From: Dermanyssus gallinae
Taxonomy: Eukaryota > Arthropoda > Arachnida > Mesostigmata > Dermanyssidae
Length of the DNA: 64,000 nucleotides
Assembly: GCA_003439945.1 (NCBI GenBank)
Contig: QVRM01002192.1
Span: 62,001 to 126,000, forward strand
Direction of reading: 5' to 3'
Shown: piece after piece, positions 1 through 11,999 of the stretch
How the letters are laid out: the number at the start of each line of letters is the position of its first letter
Numbering within the stretch: the stretch's first letter is position 1
The notes under the pieces: generated by a model
What the model was told of the DNA's origin: nothing
The model's database searches: none
Seen by the model: only the letters and a program-made list of their open reading frames with translations
Made by a program: the position numbers and the translations under genes

Positions 1-350
1 TCAATAGCTTGTTCAGCTGGCCGAGCTGATGGGTCACACTAGAGACGCACAAGGAGACAGACGACAGCAAAGCCAATTCGGCGGAGAGAAGCAACAACAA
101 CATCGAACGCAGTAGCAGAGGTAATGGTGCTGCGAAGCCCTTCAAGAGGAAGAAGGCGAAGGAGAGATCGAACGGCGCAAAAGCTCCAGCTGACAGCGGC
201 GCGATTGAGATGCGATTTGCGGAGAAGGATGAAAACAACGTACCGCAAAGGCAAAATGAAGACGACAAGGAGAAAGGGTTCATTCCCGTTACGTATAAAC
301 GAAGAACCGCCAACCGTCTCAGGGCGGGATGTGCCGCAGGAAAAATGATG
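1..350 (+). pseudogene. LINE ORF1 (gag-like) remnant, family A
   Basis: Reading about 124-350 gives a lysine/arginine-rich peptide with a run resembling the 'EKGFIPVTYKRR' linker typical of LINE ORF1 proteins. A similar 'KDGFQLVERRSKRK' stretch lies near 38,320 in the fuller family A copy. The frame changes at least once and there is no complete ORF. I infer that this is the 5' part of the same decayed LINE whose reverse transcriptase follows from about 790. The stretch 360-780 between them is AT-rich and unrecognised. Confidence 0.35.
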
Positions 351-786
351 ACTTATAAATATGCAAAGTATAAGCAAAAATCTACAAATCTATTATTAAA
401 TATCTGCGAGTAGAAGGGCTAGTTGTAGATGCGTCGGCAGCGGACTTGCGGGGTTGACTGGCCGACAAAGATGCTAAAATTGATGCAATTATTATTATTA
501 AAATTATAAATAAATATAAAGTATTATTCAAATTGCATAGAATAGATAAATTGACTGTATTCCGTGATATACCTGAGAGTAAGGACTTTGTGCGGTGCTC
601 CAAGAAGGACCAACAATCTACCTGTACAAGCTGTATTACCCTGCTCTAAGGTGGGAACAGCAGAAACGTTGATAAGCGCAGATGGAGCCGGAAGTGGTGT
701 AGATGCCTGCTGTCGGACTCTCGAAGAAGTGATACAGAAAGCAGTTAAGCAGTTAGAGAAAGTTCAAGCCGCGGATATCCCGGCCG

Positions 787-2362
787 TTGTTCACGCGGAC
801 TTGTTACCTCCGATATAGAGAACTACTCGGCTTGTTAAGACTAGCAAAGGCCAGAGTAGATCAACAGCTTCAAGCAAGGCGAAGACAGGACTATGCCTCT
901 GGTTGGAAGTCCTACATAGGGCTATGTCGTGACTATAAGGTCAACTACGAACATTGGGTGCAATCGGAACCGCTCTTAGAGGCGATCCTCTGTGATTTTA
1001 TTAATATAAATATGAAGAAAGAGCGGATGCCCAGAGTTTGGCATATTGCTGGGCATTCTCTGTTATTCAAGGGCAAACACGGCGACGATAGAACTGAGCT
1101 AAATGTGTACCGGGGTGTGGCGTCGGAGAGAATGCTTAAGAAAATATTTTGTAAGCTAATTATTGAAAGATTGCAAATGGAGCAAACCATGCTCTGCCTC
1201 CAGAGCAGTTCGGATTCAGAAAGGATATGGGAACCCGCGAAGCCATCCACGTTTTGCAATCCAAAGTAGAGCGGGCAGTGTATCGACCAGGAGGCCGCCT
1301 GTATGCAGTCGTTATTGCGTCAAGGCCTTTGACAAGGCTCCGCGCGATCTTATGATAGATTGTTTTAGACAGACTGGCATCGGTGGACTCCTGAGAGGGA
1401 CCCACTAAGTTGCATCTCGTTTACGCTGCTTCTGGTCGATCTTGTTCAATACGTGCGTCAAGAGTTTCAACATGCTGTGGTGGTGATGTATGCTGATGAC
1501 ATCGTTATTGCTCATCGTAACATTGGTGCCATCTCGTGAATTACCCCCATGGCAGAGGCGTATCTCATGATAAAGGGGATAGAAGTAAACTCACGCGAAA
1601 CCAAGGCGATTAAGTTTTGCCGCGGAGGCCGTTTAACTGTAACGACGTTATTCGTTGCTACGGGAGGCCATTGGAGTTTGTAAACTCTTTCCCATACTTG
1701 GGTCTCCGGATTCACTACAAGGTAACATCGTTCACAGCACACACCGAGGACAGTGTTAACCCGGCACTGGCAGCTCTCTGTGGAGGGGTCGGAGATGTAC
1801 GGCGATTGTCCGTCGGTACGGCAGTGCGCTTGTTCATACTACAGACTCTGCCAAAGTTGGCGTATTGCTTAGACAGAGTGTGCCAACACCTATCTCAAGC
1901 GAACTTTAATTTGCTTGACACTGTACATGAAGCGTGTACTCTGCCTTTCAATCAAGGCGAGAAGTCGCTTCGTGTATGTATGTCGGACTGTGCGACGATG
2001 GTGGAGCTGCTTCGGCTTAGGCTGCTTATGCCGGTGACGAAGCCACTTAACCATATTTTAGGACAGTGGCCATGCCGATGCAAAGTCACGGAGGCAGCGA
2101 CGGAGGCAAGAACGCTCGACGCTTTCTTGGTTGTGACCCGGGGTGGCCTGCGATGACAGGCATGTACGAGTATATACTAAGTACATCGTATACGGGTTTC
2201 ATCACTTCGTATGCACCCGTAGAGAGTTTCATGAAGACTATAATACTCTGTACTTGTCGGTTCTGCTCACAGCAATGCGCTAAGTATCACGCGGTTGATT
2301 GTCCGGCACTGCAACGAAGATCTTTACACTTCTTTTCTCGGTGGAAAGGCAGGGCAACGTAA
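787..2362 (+). pseudogene. Non-LTR reverse transcriptase remnant, family A copy 1
   Basis: Three frames carry successive RT segments. 787-1250 has 'YRGVASERMLKKIFCKLI', the finger region. 1190-1408 has 'EQF'-like residues and then 'CVKAFDKAPRDLMIDCFR', motif A. Motif C, YADD, is at 1489-1500. 1600-2150 covers the 'LEFVNSFPYLGLR' and thumb regions. 2240-2362 ends in a Cys/His cluster, 'CRFCSQQCAKYHAVDC', a C-terminal zinc knuckle. In-frame stops (for example near 1538) and frameshifts show the copy is dead. The function would have been target-primed reverse transcription. The zinc knuckle and the RGGR box resemble family B, so an R1-related clade is possible, but clade assignment is an inference. 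Confidence 0.8.
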
Positions 2363-2602
2363 GTTTTATTAATAAGTGCTTTAGGTTGCTGCGTATCTCA
2401 CAAATAAAGGTCTACAGATAGACGATACGACTGGTAAGCTAGCCATAGCTAGAAGCAAACTCCGTATGACTCAACAGTAGTACAATGATTACAATGTGTT
2501 GGTTATCGGAGTATTTTAGTCTTCCTTACCACGGAGATCAAACAAATAGGATATCAAACCACGAGAAATTTTGGTTTTACCAATGGCCACAGTAGGTAAC
2601 AC

Positions 2603-2975
2603 TGTACGAACTAGGACTCGACCTATGTAAAAGAAACGTATTGCCGGGATTTGGCCCGAGAGCTCGCCATCGCTTCTCGGAAAAGTAAACCAAATGAAAA
2701 CCGGTGCCTCTTTTCAGCACCTGCACAGCTTTTTTAATGTCGTAATCGGTCGGCACAACTTGATCTGTAGGGTCGACACACTGTACGAACTAGGACTCGA
2801 CCTATGTGTACGAACTAGGACTCGACCTATGTAAAAAACGTACTGCCGGGACCTCGCCCGAGAGCTCACCATCGCTTCTCGGAAAAATAAGCCAGATGAA
2901 AACCAGCGTCTCTTTTCAGCAGCTGCACAGCAATTTTAACGTCATACTGGGGAATATAGACTCAGCCGGACGGGT
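2603..2975. repeat. Tandem duplication of about 200 bp plus a 25-bp doublet
   Basis: The segment beginning TGTACGAACTAGGACTCGAC at 2603 recurs at 2782 and again at 2807. The last copy continues alongside the first for about 150 bp, sharing 'CGTAYTGCCGGGA', 'GAGAGCTC', 'TCGCTTCTCGGAAAA' and 'CTCTTTTCAGCA'. The units 2782-2806 and 2807-2831 are a perfect adjacent 25-bp repeat. No coding signal is seen. Confidence 0.85.
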
Positions 2976-3009
2976 ACTACAACACGAGGAACTTAGGTAC
3001 GATGAATGA

Positions 3010-3362
3010 GAACACACGACGTACGTCTAGCATGTAGCGCAGCCGAGCAAATAATTGTATTTAAGCCATGCTTATCGGTCTTTTTATTCACTCAAATGGA
3101 CGCCGTAGCGTTCGTATAGTAATAACGTTAAAAACAATAGAATCGAATCTTCTCGAACATTCGACACCGGAAAGTTTCCACTCGTCCGCTTTGCTGATTG
3201 GTCGGTTCAAACTACGCACCATCACGGCGTGCGTTGGTTCTGGCGGTGCCGCCGCTGCGGGTCCGGTACGTAAGTCTGACGACGACGATGTTATGGTTGT
3301 GGTGCAATAAATAGGTCGGCTGTGCACGTGGTGGCCGCGTGGTTGGATTATCGCTATTCAAG

Positions 3363-3430
<68 letters not shown>

Positions 3431-4410
3431 CTTAGGCGAGCACTGCCGAGTGTGCAAACGTATTGTAAATGATTAATAAATCATCACAATATTTTCTATA
3501 ATACTAAACTTAACTTCCCACTTTCTTGAAACAGTTTTACTAAAACTGTGAATCCACTATAATTATAAAATCTACAGGCTACAAAAACAATCCCAATTGA
3601 CATACTTGCCAATTTATTTTAGGCATTTAGAAATAGCTCACTCTAATGTACGCTTCATTAGCGCCAATACGCACTTTAGGACTAATATTGAGTTACTGGT
3701 ATCTCCAAAAACACATACTAGCAATGACGACAAAATTCTTAACTAACTTGTACGAGTCATTGCCTTTTGTCCGGTTATGAGCCTGGGTACTTTTGCCTCC
3801 TTAGAGGGTTTAACAAAACCGCTTCATTTCTAATAACATCACTTAAAAGAGCTTTATCCCGAGAGCATTAGCCCTCGCTCGTAATGTCTATCGGGACATT
3901 TTAAGCTTGCGAATATGGAATAGTATCCATTGCAGCGCTCATGTTTAAAATGATTCACAGTATTATTAATAAAATTGCACTTTTTAACATAACTTATAAT
4001 TTAGCAATACATAAACGAAAATATATACTAGATGTTGTTAAAATAGAGAGGTATGGTACGATATAGAATTATCTGAGTAAGCGCATACAAGAATTGTATA
4101 GGCAATTAAGTCAAGAGGTATCTTCTGCCGATTGGCAACGGCAGCTTATGCAAATCGTTTGTATTGAAAAATTCGGCAACAACGGCAACATGCGGCACCT
4201 GTATACACCTTTTATCAGATTCATATTAGTTGTGTGCGCAATAAAGGCTAATGTCGATCATAGAGGAACTTATGCTTTCCCGCTAGCTAACTCCACTTTT
4301 ATTACGATCTCTTTCCGTCTAATAAAAACAGATACCTTCACTAGATTTCCCCTGACTTTCACTCGACTTAACCAGAGTAGACAAGAGAGCAGAAACTTGA
4401 CTATTCCGTA
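3010..4410. other. Non-coding stretch with a (TA)n palindrome
   Basis: I recognise no gene here. At 3358-3434 a run of about 27 TA dinucleotides is flanked by inverted arms (AAGTTTAGTATTA on the left, TAATACTAAACTT on the right). A further TAATACTAAACTTA lies near 3500. The rest is AT-rich unique-looking sequence. Confidence 0.6.
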
Positions 4411-4414
4411 GATG

Positions 4415-4466
4415 CGAGTCGCACCAGCTAAGAATGCTGTTGAGCATTATTAAGTGGTGCGGCTCG
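4415..4466 (+). other. Short imperfect hairpin (pre-miRNA-sized)
   Basis: The arms 4415-4438 and 4443-4466 pair closely. CGAGTCGCACCA faces TGGTGCGGCTCG, with one wobble, and GAATGCT faces AGCATT around a 4-nt loop, with a small internal bulge. The size suits a short foldback RNA or a degenerate MITE. Nothing in the sequence tells these apart. Confidence 0.4.
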
Positions 4467-4876
4467 TATTATTTATAACATTAAGCATAATCTACGACCG
4501 GCCGATACTTTCTGGTCACAGGCTCGCCCCCACTGCTTCTCATAGCCTAATATGACAGCCAAATCCTCCCTTCGCATTTTTGCGTTCTCCATTAAGCTAT
4601 TTGCCGTAGTAGCCCATGTTATATATTGTTGTATATATTGAGCAATGTTGCAGCTGTGCTGTAACCCGGCGCTGCCGGCTCTATTGTGATGTGGAGGTTA
4701 ATATTACGAACCAAAATAGCAAACACTAGGGGACAGAGATTTAATACGCCAAAAAGGATAGAAATAGTTGTACTATAGGTATTGCAAGATCTTGAAGTAA
4801 GGCCTGTATTTCCATCATGCGAGATTACGCGTCCGAGGCATTTCGCCAGAGTATGCCCTTCGAGAATTTTAATTTG

Positions 4877-4998
4877 TATGATAATTTTACATAATATGTA
4901 CGCGTTGATTTGTTGAGTAACGTTCTCTGGCAAGCCCTATGATAATTTTACATAATATATGCGCGTTGTTTCGTTGAGTAACGTTCTCTGGCAAGCCT
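4877..4998. repeat. 61-bp tandem duplication
   Basis: Unit 4877-4937 is repeated at 4938-4998, each beginning TATGATAATTTTACATAATA and ending GTTCTCTGGCAAGCC. The units differ at a few positions in the middle. No coding content. Confidence 0.9.
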
Positions 4999-4999
4999 A

Positions 5000-6915
5000 G
5001 AAATATTTTTAAGATTGTTGTAGTGTAAGAGTGTATCTTCAGCATCATCTAGGAATGGATTAGCTCAGTTTTATCTGTTTAGACACAAGAGCTCGCAATT
5101 TTCTCTTAATGAACGTGTAACCGGATCAAATCAATAAAATGGTCACATACCATCCAGGTTCGGGGTTGTCCAGTCTAAGACGGTTCCACGCACACGAGGT
5201 GTAATTCCACGCACAAGGGGGTTTAGCAAGTGCGAAAGTGCGCCTGCGCGCTTGGCTCGACCATCCTAGAAGTGAGTCCCCCCCCCCAGTTCTTAAAATC
5301 GTACCTTAATTCGCGGATACCACTAAACCAGCTTCTCCGAGACCTCCGGTGCCTCCAAGCACGGCTTTTCGACGTCCCTCTGCTCTGAAGAGTAGATGAC
5401 TCATTACTGCGATATATTCTCAGTTCCATGGACACCACCCTTGCCAAAACGCTGGCCAAAAATACCTAGTAATAATGAATAAATAATAGTGAAAAAGGAT
5501 ACTGTAAGCGCCCCTTATTAAAAAGATCATATAATCTATCTGCTAGAATGCAATGTGGTTATAAAAAAACTCAAAGACTGCGTGATAACTAGTTTGCCCG
5601 ATAACTGAGCCTTACTGGGGACAGATGTTACGAAATCAGTTGGTACCACTGAATGTACTTGCCTCGTTACGTCGGGCGACGCTGGTTTTAAAATGTCCAA
5701 AAAATCAGGGTAGACACATACTACATATAAATGAAATATACAGGCATAAGTCCTACCACAAAGTTAAAAATCATGCAAAAAAAAGATGTATGACTTGTAC
5801 AAAATTGGGGTTTATTTACACACAACGTCTTCTTTTATATATCCCGATCAGTCGCCTTTTTTTGGTTACATATTTCCTCAAGCCATTTGTGCACCGTTGG
5901 ACGCAGGTAGGTTTTTACGAATTCAAATCATGTCTACTGAGTGACCTGCTTGAGTTTGTATAGTTGTATGTGGTGTATGCATTTTGCCTTCAAGACGCCT
6001 GACACAGAGTAGTCTATTGGGTTGAGTTCTGAACTTCTTCAGGGGAAACAAGCCTGGTTAATTAATTTAGGAACGCTGTTTTTTGCCATTCCTGCATAAA
6101 CGATGCAGTATTCGTTATACGTTGGCAGAATTGATATTTGTATGATCTGAGATGTACGGTACGTCGTACAATTTCTTAGGTCCACTATTTAAGGTACTTT
6201 ACTCACGTTAAACAAGTTACTTTGTTCAACGTGAGCACAGTAAAATAATATTTAATTTAATGTAAAATTCGGGTCTATCTGCCTTTGTCTTAAGCGTCAA
6301 TATCATGTTATGGGCAATGCATAGTTTATAAGGTATATACACAAACCCTAAGATCAGAGTAACTAGCTTAGTATAGTTGCTAGTATTTAAAATACTACAA
6401 ATAACATAGAATCGTTTTTTTTCAGACTCGGCAACGGCCGCCTTAGACGGGCGTTCGAAATGGTCGAGTTCAAGATCACTCAGTTCATCGTGTAAATATA
6501 CGTTTCTTTGCTTTGTTCTATCTTATAGGTAGCTTAAGAACATTCAACATCGTTAGTATACGTGTAAGTGGCTTTTACTGTTTTGTATGGCTGTTATATC
6601 TATCTATTTATCTCACTCTATATATCGGTATCCGTGCTAATTTATTATTTTGCGGTTTCTTTGCACGGCTCTTTTCTATCTCTGTAAACAAAAGGCCGGG
6701 CCATCAGTATAGTTCTTAGCTACACATTTCGATAGGCTCGATATAGGTCTAGGATATCCGCTGTAAATAGTGTGTTGTTAAGTTCTAGATCTTTAATAAG
6801 TGCTTTCTTTCCGCACAGTTCTAAGGCTACTGTTGCCGCACGTTGAGAGCCTTAATACATGCTTAACATAGCAGGCTTTTAGCTTGAGTAGACTTTTTAA
6901 ATCCCTTAAGGTTAG
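5000..6915. other. Gene-poor stretch, nothing recognised
   Basis: Only short open frames with no recognisable domains are present. A C9 run lies near 5279. A LINE-like 3' tail (a 'CTTTATT' motif next to a short TCAAG repeat) appears at about 6928-6960, similar to the end of the CR1-like element near 42,140. Confidence 0.5.
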
Positions 6916-7339
6916 GTATGGTGCAATTCAAGTCAAGTCAAGCCAAAAGCACCTTTATTCAAGGCTCATATATGCCTAAGTATACATTGTTTTAAACAAA
7001 ATATTTAACATCTGAATGTATAATTAGAACATACATAGATCTGTCGACTTTGCAGACTTCGTGGAACCCTCTACGAGAATGTGTTGCCCAAATATTGTGC
7101 GCTAACTTATTATTAGATTGAACCTTGTGCGAAGCGAGTATAGTAAACGGCTCATTGGGGGTCAATTGAAAGCAGTTTACCGCGTATATCATTCATTGGG
7201 AATACGATCAGGTCCTGCTTATTTTCTCTCTTGCTTTGACACAATTGCGGCTTTGACTTCCTCCTTAAATCAACAACTTCTTTTAAAGGATCCTGATCTG
7301 GCAAAATGACGTCTCTCGCTAATAGCTACGCATCCATTT

Positions 7340-7590
7340 AATCAAAGTCAGTCAATGTCAAGTCAATGTTCTCCAATACCTACTGAGTATTTGCGTTCCA
7401 TTGGGACAATTTTTTCCGTTCAAACATTTGGTCCTGAAGCTAGGATCTCTGCTCCCCTCCAAGACTGTAGATTCTTTTACAATATGTTCGATTGACTCAT
7501 TCCCTAGCCCACAAGCTTGATATTCTGTACTTTGCACCTCCCTATATTTAGCTCTTTGTATTCTTTTATCTAACATTCCTGCCTTGGCAT
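7340..7590 (-). pseudogene. LINE ORF2 C-terminal fragment
   Basis: The minus frame reads 'RIQRAKYREVQS...ACGLGNESIEHIVKEST'. This is the Cys/His region found after RNase H or thumb in many arthropod LINE ORF2 proteins ('C..CG..E.I.HI...C'), here with cysteines lost. The 3' side carries a short TCAAG/TCAAT repeat (7345-7370), like CR1-type tails. The fragment is joined at its 5' side to a SINE. Confidence 0.5.
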
Positions 7591-7778
7591 TTGAAAATAC
7601 CCAAAGCTTTCGGGCTGACGCCAGCCGGAATTTAAGGTCCACGTGACTGCTTTTCGCATTGCTTCATAGGCGGACCCCTATAAATTCAAAAATGTGCAAC
7701 GGTTGGGCTCAAACCCGCGCACCTATGTATCTCCTCCGGTTCCGAGGCGCAGACAAATGCACTACGCCACCGGGCTCG
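7590..7778 (-). repeat. tRNA-derived SINE, family 1 (minus)
   Basis: On the minus strand it begins GAGCCCGGTGGCGTAGTGC (A-box region) and has the B box as GGTTTGAGCCC, then TTGCACATTTTTG, GGGGTCCGCC and TGAAGCAATG, ending in the GTCAGCCCG tail shared with the copies at 17.9, 26.1, 34.7 and 46.2 kb. One B-box position differs from the best copies. Confidence 0.8.
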
Positions 7779-8569
7779 ACATCTGCAAGTACTCGACCCG
7801 CTCTTGAATTATCGTATGTTCTTTTTACCCCACTTTTTTCCCACTTTTTCTTTCCATATGCCAGACTCGATCAAGAAACCATCGCCAATTTTAATTTGCC
7901 TGTATATGATTTGGGTACACTCAATTTTACTATTCTCTTCCACACCCTCGCTCTTGCCTATTGCTCACTATTGTACCCAATCTCCCTAACTGCGATTTCT
8001 ACTATGCAATCCTACTTCGTTTTGATCATAAGTGCCATATTCAGCTGCTGCATCTGTTTAATTCATCCTTTATTTTTTACATTTTTAACCCTAATACTAA
8101 CTCTTCTTTTTGTATAAATTATGTTCTTACTTTTGTATACATTTTGATACCCCATTCCCCCTCAGGAAACTACCTGGCGCAGTTAAAACGGCAACCCAAT
8201 GCACATCTTATCGTTTCTTTTTGTGTTGTTTTAAACTTATTTCTGAACTCCGCGCTGTGAAACAGAGAGGCAATACCAAAGGTATTTCCTAGTACATACA
8301 TCGTCTTTCATATATTTCTTGTTACTATTTATTGATATTTTATTTTATTTTAATAATACCCGGACTGGGTAAATGTGTTTATGTTATATCAAACATTTTG
8401 GAGACAACCAATCATCTAGCGTTTTCCTAGTTGTGCTATAGACCGAACCGCCAGACATAATGCGGCGTGATATCGATCACATTTGCTCCAGCACTGTCCG
8501 CATTGACACTTATCCTGCGATTTATGAAAACCCACCACGTTTCACAGAACCTGATGAAATCCGTGGGCT

Positions 8570-11000
8570 GCAAAGGCCGTAGTTACATGTCAATCTCTCA
8601 CCCCGCTACCCCGCCATTCAGTGCTCCTCATTGCTGCTGTTCCATAAATACCTATGTCCACCTCACTAATTTTGGTTTGCCAGTTTCGCATATAAACTTC
8701 AAAGGCGCGCGTTTTCTTCAGATTCCATCGTTTTTGTAGATCCTCCGTTAGCAGCGCGCCACCTTCCAACACGTTAACAATCCTATTCCTGCATGTATTC
8801 AATGCGCCTTGGAAAGAAAACCTCACCCCGTCAGTTAAACGCAATTCGTCTACTCCTACCTATCCCACATACGTGGAATACCATATGCGCCGATGGGTGC
8901 TATCTGTATCCCGAACACAGCGATTGTTGTATAAACCGAAAGCATATGTGGGCATTTATTTACCACAGCTGCGATGGTGGCCTTTTGATAAGATTAAGCC
9001 TAGGTATGTAAATTTGTTTAAAGTTTTTATTTCTGTTCGCCTGATTTGATGCACGTCACCCCTGGCCATGCGGCCACCCCTTCGAAATTTCATAGCTTCT
9101 GTCTTTCCCCAATTAACCTTCAAACCCTTCTCATTCATAAATGTAACTAGTCGATCCATGTTTTTTTCACTCTGAAATAGCTGCAACCAAAGATGACCAC
9201 ATCATCAGCGTACAGTAAGATTTTGGCCCACTTTAGGGTCTAGCCCGTCTTTATCCGCTCGGGCAGTCCACCCAGAAGTACGGAAAATAGCAGCAGACTC
9301 AGTCCATCGCCCTGTGCGACACCTGCGGTTTGAGCCACCTTCCCAGCAATACCAACTCCGTTATCAATTAGCACCGTATTTTGTTTTAAAATATTTATTG
9401 GGTAACCTTAGAACTGCTCCCGGCATTCCCAATTATGTCAGCTCTTCAACTATCTTATCCCTTGGTGCTATGTCAAACGCTGCAATTAAATCTACAAACA
9501 CAGCATAGATACAACTTCTCGGTCTGGACAGCGTATCCCAGATTGCTCCTAGCAGCCCCCGAGTTGCTGATTGAGTTCATTTTTCTTTTCTAAATCCATG
9601 TTGATCTAGCAATTATTCCTGAGAATATGTTAAACGGACAGCTTTTTATTGCTATTCCCCTCCAAGGATCTGGCTCGGTTTCCACTTCCTTTATTTTTGA
9701 AATTATTATGAAGGTCGCTTTCCTCCAGGCCTCTGGAGTTTCCCTCTTGTTTGAAAATGTATTGAATAGGGCTTGCCAGCATGGTGCAAGAATTAAGGTA
9801 TCTTGTGTGTTCAATTCCGATCAAGTCTTTTCCCATGTGCTTTCCCCCGTGGTGCTCCCTTGATTACGCCGTCCTGCATCTATCAGTTCCCCAAGTAAGA
9901 TTGCCCTTCTTATCCAGGCGCTCGCTTCCTTTCTTGTCTAATCTTACGGACCTTCGTATTCTAGCGGCGCTTTCGGAGTTGTGTCCGACCCGGCCAATAT
10001 CCTCCTGAAATGTTCGACTAGCCTGCCCGTCTCTGCGAAATACTGTCTCTTCTTCTTCCATGTATGTGGACGTTCGTCAGCCTCCCTTATTGCTACCCAC
10101 TAGTTATTTTCCCAGTACTTTTGTTTCTCTTTCTTATACGATTTGTTAACGAACTGTTTAACCAACGCTGCCAACAGTCTCATCAACAACGAGGCGGTCT
10201 TTACATATTCTTGCGTCAGCCTACTAGCTTGCTTGGCCGCCCTGCATCGTTTATCAAATTACAGTCATTTGCTTCTCTCCTGCGGCGGCAGTATCGCAGA
10301 TTTTAATAAGCCTGCCAGACCGCGTTCATAGGAATCTACCTGTATTGCCTCTGAAACCGGGAGTACTCTGCTGAGTCCTTGTAAAAGGACGTTGCCGTTA
10401 AGTTTCTTTTCTGAGCCTTTCCTCCTCCCTTGCTCTTGAATACTGTCCCTTATTTTTACGTAAATGCCCATAGATATATGTATATGTTTTCTGAGTCCCG
10501 CACCTTTCTGTAAAGGATTTTCGTCCCCTAATGATTGTATGTCCTTACTATATATATTAATGGCAAATATATCAACAAGTGGTGTCCCGGAGTGGCATTC
10601 ATATGTGCACACATTCGCCCTGTTAACTACCCGACAGCCGATCTCATCTAGCAAGGCCACCGTTCGTTCCAAGTCAATTCTGTCTAATCTCGCATTTAAA
10701 GCTCACCTTATGATTATCGGAACCTTCCTCGGTAACGCTTTTATCGCCAACAAGAGACGCTCGACCATCGCCTCTGTTGACTCCGTCCCCGCCGGTTGCA
10801 CAAAGGTAGCTACTAGTTTTAATTTAGATGACATTACTGCGATCAGATTTTCTGCCACTATTCCTACGCTCATTTCTCCTACCGTCGGTCTAACAAAAAC
10901 GGATACCCCCCCCGCGCTTGGCCTACTCAGACTTTCTGCACAACGATTTTTTTATTCAAGACAGATCTTCATTCGTTGTTCTACCGTTAAGTCGGCAGGT
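8570..11000 (-). pseudogene. R1-like LINE ORF2 (EN-RT), family B copy 1
   Basis: This is the minus-strand homologue, in the same domain order, of the better copy at 48.6-51.4 kb. The endonuclease part lies at about 10,960-10,270, with the stretch 'NARLD..DLERTVALLDEIGC' and 'GAGLRKHI'. The linker ends near 10,270 and the RT fingers are at 9,814-9,590 ('PDPWRGIAIKSCPFNIFSGI'). RT motif B reads 'GVAQGDGLS' near 9,320. Motif C, YADD, lies at 9201-9212, and 'KFRRGGRMA' and 'LNKFTYLGL' follow. The C-terminal part is at 8,844-8,590 ('CRNRIVNVLEGGALLTEDLQ'). Several frameshifts and stops make it non-functional. ORF1 lies just upstream on the same strand. Confidence 0.85.
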
Positions 11001-11175
11001 CAACGTGACGACGAATGTTTAGCGTCATTGCAGAAAAGACACGGTGCGAACTTACGTGGCTGTGGCACTGCTACTGCGCCGGGCTGCCGCCGCTCTCGAT
11101 TCTGATCAACGTCGGTTAGCTGACCGAGTATCGCTCTCGCTTCGCGCAATGACGTATACCGGCTGACATAATCAA

Positions 11176-11960
11176 TCAGCTGATCAGCTGGCGGATCTTG
11201 TCAGCGGCCTCAGCGGCAGATTTATCGACACCGCCTGTCAGCGAACCATTGCCAGCAGAATCGCCTGACATGGAATAGATAGACGGGAGTCGCCTATTCT
11301 CGGTGAAGTCAAACACAATCCTCCACCGAATAGCTGTCCGGAGTGTAGCTTTAAACAACAAGCAATGCGTACGTAACGGACTTTCGAGTAGATCTAGCGA
11401 CTTCACTGCGGACTGTGCGAAGTTCAGAAGCTGGCGTAAATCCGCAGTGTCAAATTGCAATTTTACTCTTGGTAGTTTTTGCAACGGCGCAATCAATTGC
11501 TGCCAGACGATGTCCAGCCTTCCGGAGTTGTCTTCCAACAGCTTCTTCTGCATCTCGATGTAAAAAGTTTGCAGTTTGCTGCAAAGTGATCCATGCTATA
11601 ACACCTAAAGCATTGCATGGGCTCTTGATATAAGACAACGCCATGCAGTTTCAACCCTAACCGAACCTCTGCTGGGAAATATCCATGATGGATGCACACG
11701 TGTTATTTTCCCTTCACTGTGGATTGCCTTTCACTGATACTCGCCGACACCTTTATGTTGGCCAACTCTTGGAGCGATAGTAGCGTGCCTCTATCTTCTT
11801 TGGTCTCAATAACAATTAAAAGTTCTTTACTTCTTGTGAAACGGGGTTCTTCCATCCTTTCTTTGATGTGTTTAGCAGTAAAGTCGCATACATCATTGAA
11901 ATGGAGCTCCAGGGAATTGTCTTCCGTAGAAAATATTACTCCGACTTGCTTTGCCACGAC
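11176..11960 (-). pseudogene. LINE ORF1 (gag-like, CCHC zinc knuckle), family B
   Basis: Minus-strand pieces give an RNA-binding gag-like ORF1. 11,957-11,703 reads 'EELLIVIETKEDRGTLL..LQELANIKVSAS', followed after a frame change by a zinc knuckle 'CFRCYSMDHFAANC' at about 11,610-11,570 (C-X2-C-X4-H-X4-C). A glutamine/leucine-rich tail extends to 11,176. The protein would coat LINE RNA. Its position upstream of ORF2 on the same strand supports its belonging to the same element. The reading frame is broken at least twice. Confidence 0.65.
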
Positions 11961-11999
11961 AACTTTCGGCGCACGAGCTCGCCTGGAGTGGATCCCGTC

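Noticed and set aside
124..348. Arginine-rich 74-aa open frame taken as a separate small protein
   Set aside because: It overlaps a better reading as LINE ORF1 in another frame and has no independent support.
3212..3457. Open frames with long Tyr-Ile repeats at TA tracts
   Set aside because: These are translations of (TA)n microsatellites. The same applies at 23.35, 26.5, 27.3, 32.0 and 33.5 kb.
7659..8260. Hydrophobic open frames suggesting a membrane protein
   Set aside because: They arise from T-rich sequence, overlap one another in several frames and include part of a SINE.
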